From positions 186,001 to 250,000 of the forward strand of contig CAJQUW010016913.1 in assembly GCA_907163375.1 (NCBI GenBank): a DNA stretch of 64,000 bases, in the 5' to 3' direction. Position 1 is the first letter of the stretch, and each line of letters begins with the position of its first letter. Origin of the DNA: Prostheceraeus crozeri. Taxonomy: Eukaryota > Platyhelminthes > Polycladida > Euryleptidae. Made by a program: the position numbers and the translations under genes. Positions 59,482 to 64,000 of this stretch are shown here, piece after piece. The notes below the pieces were generated by a model, which worked only from the letters and a program-made list of their open reading frames with translations, was not told the DNA's origin and made no database searches.

Positions 59482-61552
59482 ACTTCCCCCAGCAATTCGT
59501 TGGAAATGCTCACAAGCGGATAGCTGTTGCTAATGGGTGGAAGCTTTTAAATGAAGTCTAGAGAAGAGTATCAGAGCGGTGCGTAGCTGTTGAGTTGTTC
59601 GAATGCAGATAAGACGCTCTTGTGTGTAGTCAAAATTCTCCACTGAGCTGATATCAACGTCACAACATGGCTTCATGTGATGCCTTGGGTGTGTGATTGA
59701 GCCCACAATAATGTCTAGAACTCTCTGGGAAGGGCATCCGAGCCGACAGGATCATAGCGCCCAAAAAAGGACTGAATTTGTCTGTACTGTTCAAACCTTC
59801 GATAGGAGAAAAGTGGCGCTCAAGTAATGCACCAATTTATTAAATGGTGACACAGCCCCGTTAGCATCAAATGAATTATTTTGTACAGATGAATTTCGTT
59901 GAAATAATTAATTTGTTGATGAAAAATATCCAAAATGCTCACACTGAAAATGTCGGTCTTTCTTTATAACAAACATTAATTTCTCTTCATTTTTACGTTT
60001 GTAAGATAACCCAAATGATTGACATTAATAAGAACTCGACTTTCTGTAATTGACCGTCATTTTCCTAAGTAATGGTTGAATGGTTTTGTGCATGTGCATT
60101 GATCAGCATGTGTTGCTTACCTTGATGCAAGAGAATTTTGGTGTTTGGGCTAATACTTCGGTTTGGTACACGTGACACTGACATGCACAGCACAGATGTG
60201 GATTTTAATGCCTTGGTTGAATGTTTTGATTTCTCTCAGTGGTGATGTAATATCTGAGATGGTCTTAAGGCGAATCCTTTGCGATGTTGAACTTCTATTA
60301 AAGACGAAAATATAGAATTCCGTATGAAGAGATAAGTTCTCTTATACTAGTTGAATTACCTCACTATGACAAGAGCACGGAGATCGACATCTCCTCGTTT
60401 CTGTGCATTCCGAAACGTTCGGCTGAATTCATTGCACGTTGCTTATGACATTGATGGTCATTTTATGATGATAGTTTTCGAAATGCTGATTAGATAACAC
60501 AGATTTATAGCAATGAATTTAGAAATTCAGAATATGCTGTCGAAGACTCGAAGTGTTGAAAGATACCGCTTTCATTGACATAGATCTAAACATGATAGTT
60601 TGGTCATGTCTGAAGATCACTGTCTGTTTTATGAGGTGAGATCCGCAGCTTGCAATTACAATTTGCTGGGAAGCTCGTTCGCACATCACAAATTCGAAAA
60701 GAATTTTTCTTTGAACAAAAGACAATTACGACACACGCTTCTTAAGACACGTTGGACGACTGACGGGCGTCACACAGATAACGATCACCGTTATCTAACG
60801 ACAAGACAACAAGAAGACAGAACTTGCCTTGTATTCTTTGCTACTTCTCTCCATTTGGACTTGTATCTTCCCATTCCTCCTGTGTGTCTGACATTCATGT
60901 GACCGGTAATGACTTTCCAATTGTGTCCGATGCATGCAAGTTTTCTTTATTGATCAATGTCGAAAGCTTTTGTCTGACGAATGCATGTTGAAAGCTGTTC
61001 GGATCACTTTCTTCTAGCAGATCGAAATGCAGCAATCCGTTATTCTCTACAAGAGTGCAGGAATATGGAAACGAAGGATGTTTTGAACAGTAAGAGGAGT
61101 GGTGTTCGTGCGAACTCAATGCGTGAACACAGAAACATGAGATAGAGTAACGGCTGAAAAGTGAACCTGACAGTAATACTCTTCCTTTTCGAATTCCGTT
61201 CGTCCATTTCCTTCACTTTTCCACAACAAATTTGCCTTTCATTTGACATTCCTACTTCGTTAGAAAGCAGCTACAAATGTTTTTCTGTTCGCATGAAACA
61301 GGGTAGATATTCTTCGATGTGCAGAGCCTAAAAGTCTATCTAGAATAACAGTGTCAGGGTTCAGACTGCAAAGGAGAAGATCTAATTCAGGCATATAGCG
61401 GGCTGTAACAACGAATCCCGACAATGTTGGTTTAGGTACACCACTTCTCACAGACATCACCATGGAGAGGAAAACAGTGAATGAACATTGTCTTCGTGTC
61501 TTCCTCTCATTATACTTGTCAGTTGAGTACATGCCGAAATCATCTGTTACAG
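59482..61552. other. No gene recognised before the NPFD/IPT exon
   Basis: Intron sequence. A GGGAAGGGCATCCGAG word near 59729 recalls the S1 SINE core, but the head is not recognisable. Open frames around 60600-60900 have no support. Confidence 0.4.
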
Positions 61553-61948
61553 AACGATGTGGACAATTACAAAGGTACAAATCCCTTCGACTACAAAAGT
61601 ACAAATCCGTTCGACGAAGACACAACGGACTTAGATTTGGTGTCAGATGTTGTGGGGAGTCCTGTGCATCACAGACGGAAGATTGGACCGAGTGTCTCCC
61701 GACAGGGCTCTTCTACGCAGTCAGAGTACAGTCTGGATCGCGAGGAGATTGTGGCGACTGCAGTACGAGAGGAGAAACCGGTGATCTTGCAGGTCAGCCC
61801 CATGACCTGCACTGTGGACCCCGGAAATGTTATCCACATCGAAGGTCGATTCATGGCGCGCGGCGCGGATGACGTGGAATCAGTGTACTTGGGAGATTGC
61901 GAACTAAAGGGTGACCAAGTCCAATACGTAACATCCAGCAAGATAAAG
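61553..61948 (+). CDS. Exon with TNPFD motifs and N-terminal part of an IPT/TIG domain
   Basis: The acceptor is CTGTTACAG ending at 61552 and the donor GTGAGG at 61949. The exon holds 132 codons in phase 0 at both ends. Counting the microexon, this is about residues 276-407. Near the start TNPFDYK and TNPFDED form a duplicated NPFD motif of the type bound by EH domains. A polar Ser/Arg linker follows, then EKPVILQVSPMTCTVDPG, VIHIEGRF, VESVYLGDCEL and VQYVTSSKIK. The order P-x-(V/I)-x-x-VSP, G-x-x-I-x-I-x-G-x-x-F, V-x-L-G-x-x and SSKI is that of an IPT/TIG immunoglobulin-like fold. The SSKI segment is close in place to the ASKI of the Sec5 (EXOC2) TIG domain. Frame shadows in the same place were disregarded. 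Confidence 0.8.
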
Positions 61949-62235
61949 GTGAGGGGATATCTCTTCATTCATATTATATTGTAATGCACTACTCACAACC
62001 TTTAACAGTAGAATTGCATCTTGGAAAGATATAAAGAAGATTTAAAATGACCTGCTGATATTCTTTTTCACTTCTGAACACGCTACTCATTAATTTGAAA
62101 AATAGTATGTTGCTATGGAAGCAAGTGATTTTATATAAAGTAGAAATCCCTGCTTTTATGTCAATAGTCGAACAAGACAGCTAAGTATTGAATATAGTAC
62201 GGGTTCTGCATCTCATGAAGAATTTTGTCCTCTAG

Positions 62236-62428
62236 GTATTCACTCGACGCTGGTATCCACATCGAGGCCCTGTCTACGTCAAAACTTTCTCCAACGGGAA
62301 CATCTACTTCGATGAGGACAGAGAGTTCGTCTTCCACGATCCATCCAAACCGGACGACAAACGGAAAAGCGGTCGGACTTCCAGTTTCACATCCGGCTAC
62401 AGATCGCATTCTCGCGAGGTTGGTGACG
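62236..62428 (+). CDS. Exon completing the IPT/TIG domain; 3' end uncertain
   Basis: The acceptor is TTTGTCCTCTAG ending at 62235. Joined in phase 0 to the previous exon it gives SKIK-VFTRRWYPHRGPVYVK, then FSNGNIYFDEDREFVFHDP and a basic tail KPDDKRKSGRTSS. This supplies the last strands of the IPT fold (G-P-V-x-V-x-x-x-S-N-G ... F-x-F). The frame stays open past 62445, but LINE-derived sequence starts at about 62450, so the exon probably stops earlier. Candidate donors are GT at 62419, 62423 and 62429, and I cannot choose among them. The remaining exons, with the C-terminus, lie beyond the window. Confidence 0.7.
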
Positions 62429-62449
62429 GTGAAGGGCAGGATGCGATGA

Positions 62450-63240
62450 CAATTGTGCAGACGTGGCTGCAGAAGGCTGCAGCTGCGTGTGCTTTTAAAC
62501 GTGCATCCGTTCCGATCGTTGAGGTAGACAGAGTGAAAGTATTACTGCTGGCGCATTTACAATGGCAGTTTTCCTTGTGCTGTAAATTGCGTCAGTATTT
62601 ACAGACACGAAAGTCACGCGAATTGGAATATCGAGATCCTGATTTAGAACTCTTCAATGCCTCTTTCAAAATGGTTTCCACATTAAGTAGATCTGGCGAT
62701 ATCAAACTACGCTGTCTCACGCCTCGGGCTCTACAGTCTTCGAAGAATCCAATTCTCTTGAGTATCTTCTTCACTCTGTCAAACGCCTTCCCACAATCTA
62801 CTATACTTATTTACATCTCCTTCAGGAGGGCTCTACGCTGTCTTCGAAGAATCCAATTCTCTTGAGTATCTTCTTCACTCTGTCAAACGCCTTCCCACAA
62901 TCTACTATACTTATTTACATCTCCTTCAGGAGGGCTCTACGCTGTCTTCGAAGAATCCAATTCTCTTGAGTATCTTCTTCACTCTGTCAAACGCCTTCCC
63001 ACAATCTACTATACTTATTTACATCTCCTTCAGGAGGTCTACGCTGTCTTCGAAGAATCCAATTCTCTTGAGTATCTTCTTCACTCTGTCAAACGCCTTC
63101 CCACAATCTACTATACTTATTTACATCTCCTTCAGGAGGGCTCTACGCTGTCTTCGAAGAATCCAATTCTCTTGAGTATCTTCTTCACTCTGTCAAACGC
63201 CTTCCCACAATCTACTATACTTATTTACATCTCCTTCAGC
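62450..63240 (-). mobile_element. LINE reverse-transcriptase fragment with internal tandem duplication
   Basis: On the minus strand the array unit encodes IVDCGKAFDRVKKILKRIGF, the D-x-x-KAFD-x-V motif of LINE reverse transcriptase. After the last copy the frame continues as ARGVRQRSLISPDLLNVETI, the palm motif GVRQG-x-x-x-SP that normally follows, and then a decayed part reaching about 62450. Domain order is correct, so this is a short LINE piece in which the KAFDRV segment was multiplied. It lies just after the last IPT exon. Confidence 0.75.
62737..63239. repeat. 5 x 104-bp tandem array
   Basis: The word CGAAGAATCCAATTCTCTTG recurs at 62741, 62845, 62949, 63051 and 63155 (spacing 104, 104, 102, 104). 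The units are almost identical, including TCAAACGCCTTCCCACAATC and TATTTACATCTCCTTCAGGA. The last one runs into unique sequence at 63240. Very high identity suggests a recent expansion. Confidence 0.95.
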
Positions 63241-64000
63241 AATTCGAAATTGCTTTCGCCAACAGTCGCAATACCGTTATCATTCATTGGCTCTACACTG
63301 ATGTTCGTGTATGGGTCATTCCACGACGATTCATCCAATTGTCAGAACATTTTGCGGCACTTGCCTTCGATATCGCTCATTCTCGGCTATATGTTTGCAA
63401 TGGAAAGAAGACAACAAATCTGAAATATCAGTCTCCAATTTTGAATATAGCCGGATCTAGAGCTATTTTTAGAAATTTGATTTTTTCCAAAATTTGAAAA
63501 TTCTTAAAATTTGAATTTTCACGCAACTGTAGCTTTTTCTGTATATTCGTTTCTCAAACAAGTTTTGTATGCAGCATTAGTTTACTATAAAGGGATACTG
63601 GTTTGAATTTCAATGGGTAACTGGCATGTAGAACGGAGCTACATGGCTCCAAGTTGGTGAAAAAATAGGGTCCGCGAAAAGACACAAAAAATTTAACTTA
63701 TAAACCAATCTCACAACTTTCTATAGGCCTATTCTTGCTACCCGTAATAATTATTATGACTGTGTTGCTGTATATCAGTGTGGTTCACATCTGTGCTCCT
63801 AAGCGGTAGCCAGAATGCAGAAAGCTACAGCAGGAGGTCAAAAACGTGATTTTTCAGAAAATGCCTAAAATGGTTGTTTTCAAGCTGGGCTAGCTTTTTC
63901 CTGTATGCCAGTTTTGACTCCAAATTGATACTAAAGCTCAGAAACATGTTCAATTACTTGTAGAAGAAATTTGATCAGGTAACCGATAGTTAAAGTGGTA
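63241..64000. other. No gene recognised
   Basis: Sequence continuing past the LINE fragment, presumably the next intron of the gene; no exon or repeat identified. Confidence 0.45.

Larger units (their letters stand above)
10024..62428 (+). other. Whole gene locus: C2-NPF-IPT protein, 3' incomplete
   Basis: Seven exons on one strand join without a frame break into a protein of about 470 residues: C2-like (about 5-140), basic/Ser-rich linker with DPF motifs (142-260), proline-rich peptide (261-275), TNPFD motifs (284-296), and IPT/TIG (about 350-442). Introns are about 17.4, 5.3, 6.7, 15.3, 5.9 and 0.3 kb. C2 plus NPF-type motifs resembles class I Rab11 family-interacting proteins. The IPT is of the type seen in exocyst Sec5. 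Both point to recycling-endosome or exocytic membrane traffic at the cytosolic face, but the function is inference. A Rab-binding coiled coil, if present, would be C-terminal and outside the window. I do not recognise this exact architecture. Confidence 0.65.

Noticed and set aside
61462-61872. 136-codon frame overlapping the NPFD/IPT exon
   Set aside because: It is the shifted shadow of the exon 61553-61948, whose frame shows the domain motifs and matching splice phases.
61553-62428. Exocyst subunit Sec5 (EXOC2) itself
   Set aside because: In Sec5 the IPT domain is at the extreme N-terminus; here it follows about 350 residues that include a C2-like domain and NPF motifs.

Overview
The window looks like intronic and flanking DNA of a large animal (metazoan) genome. 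It is AT-rich and gene-poor, with spliceosomal introns of 5-21 kb and dense, decayed transposon copies (CR1/Jockey-like, RNase H-bearing and other LINEs, a Tc1/mariner element, tRNA-derived SINEs, foldback MITEs). I cannot name the species; short words such as TACATGTAGGCCTA are reminiscent of marine invertebrates, which is weak evidence. No prokaryotic features were found.

One host gene can be assembled, on the + strand, from exons that mostly fall below ORF-finder size. The exons are 10024-10080 (start ATG 10035), 27447-27597, 32939-33164, about 39904-40260, a 45-nt exon 55596-55640, 61553-61948 and 62236 to about 62428. Splice sites and phases agree at every junction. The joined product (about 470 residues, C-terminus beyond the window) has an N-terminal C2-like domain, a basic/Ser-rich linker, DPF and TNPFD endocytic-type motifs, a proline-rich microexon peptide and a Sec5-like IPT/TIG domain. 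It may be a Rab11-FIP class I-like or exocyst-linked trafficking adaptor, but I cannot give it a gene name.

Everything else lies in or upstream of its introns. 1-10 kb: a CR1-like LINE, another LINE tail, and a TIR-bounded element holding sixteen 79-bp tRNA-like units. 10-23 kb: a foldback MITE, a SINE, a tRNA pseudogene and two direct copies of a roughly 3.4-kb repeat, the first interrupted by a Tc1 element whose empty site is preserved in the second. 24-30 kb: a dimeric-head SINE, a 72-bp array ending in a long hairpin, a CR1-like LINE, exon 2 and a 76-bp array with inverted arms. 32-40 kb: a 66-bp array abutting the C2 exon, a MITE next to its donor site, a LINE tail, SINE relics and exon 4. 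42-53 kb: a CR1-like LINE, then an RNase H-bearing LINE whose cysteine-rich 3' coding segment has been amplified into about 35 copies of 160 bp. 53-64 kb: more SINEs and foldbacks, the microexon, the IPT exons and a LINE RT fragment with a fivefold 104-bp duplication.

The strongest theme is that several minisatellites arose inside identifiable transposons. Strand-asymmetric A/C- or G/T-only patches and indel-rich repeat units suggest that parts of the sequence are unpolished long-read consensus, so fine detail in the arrays should be read with caution.
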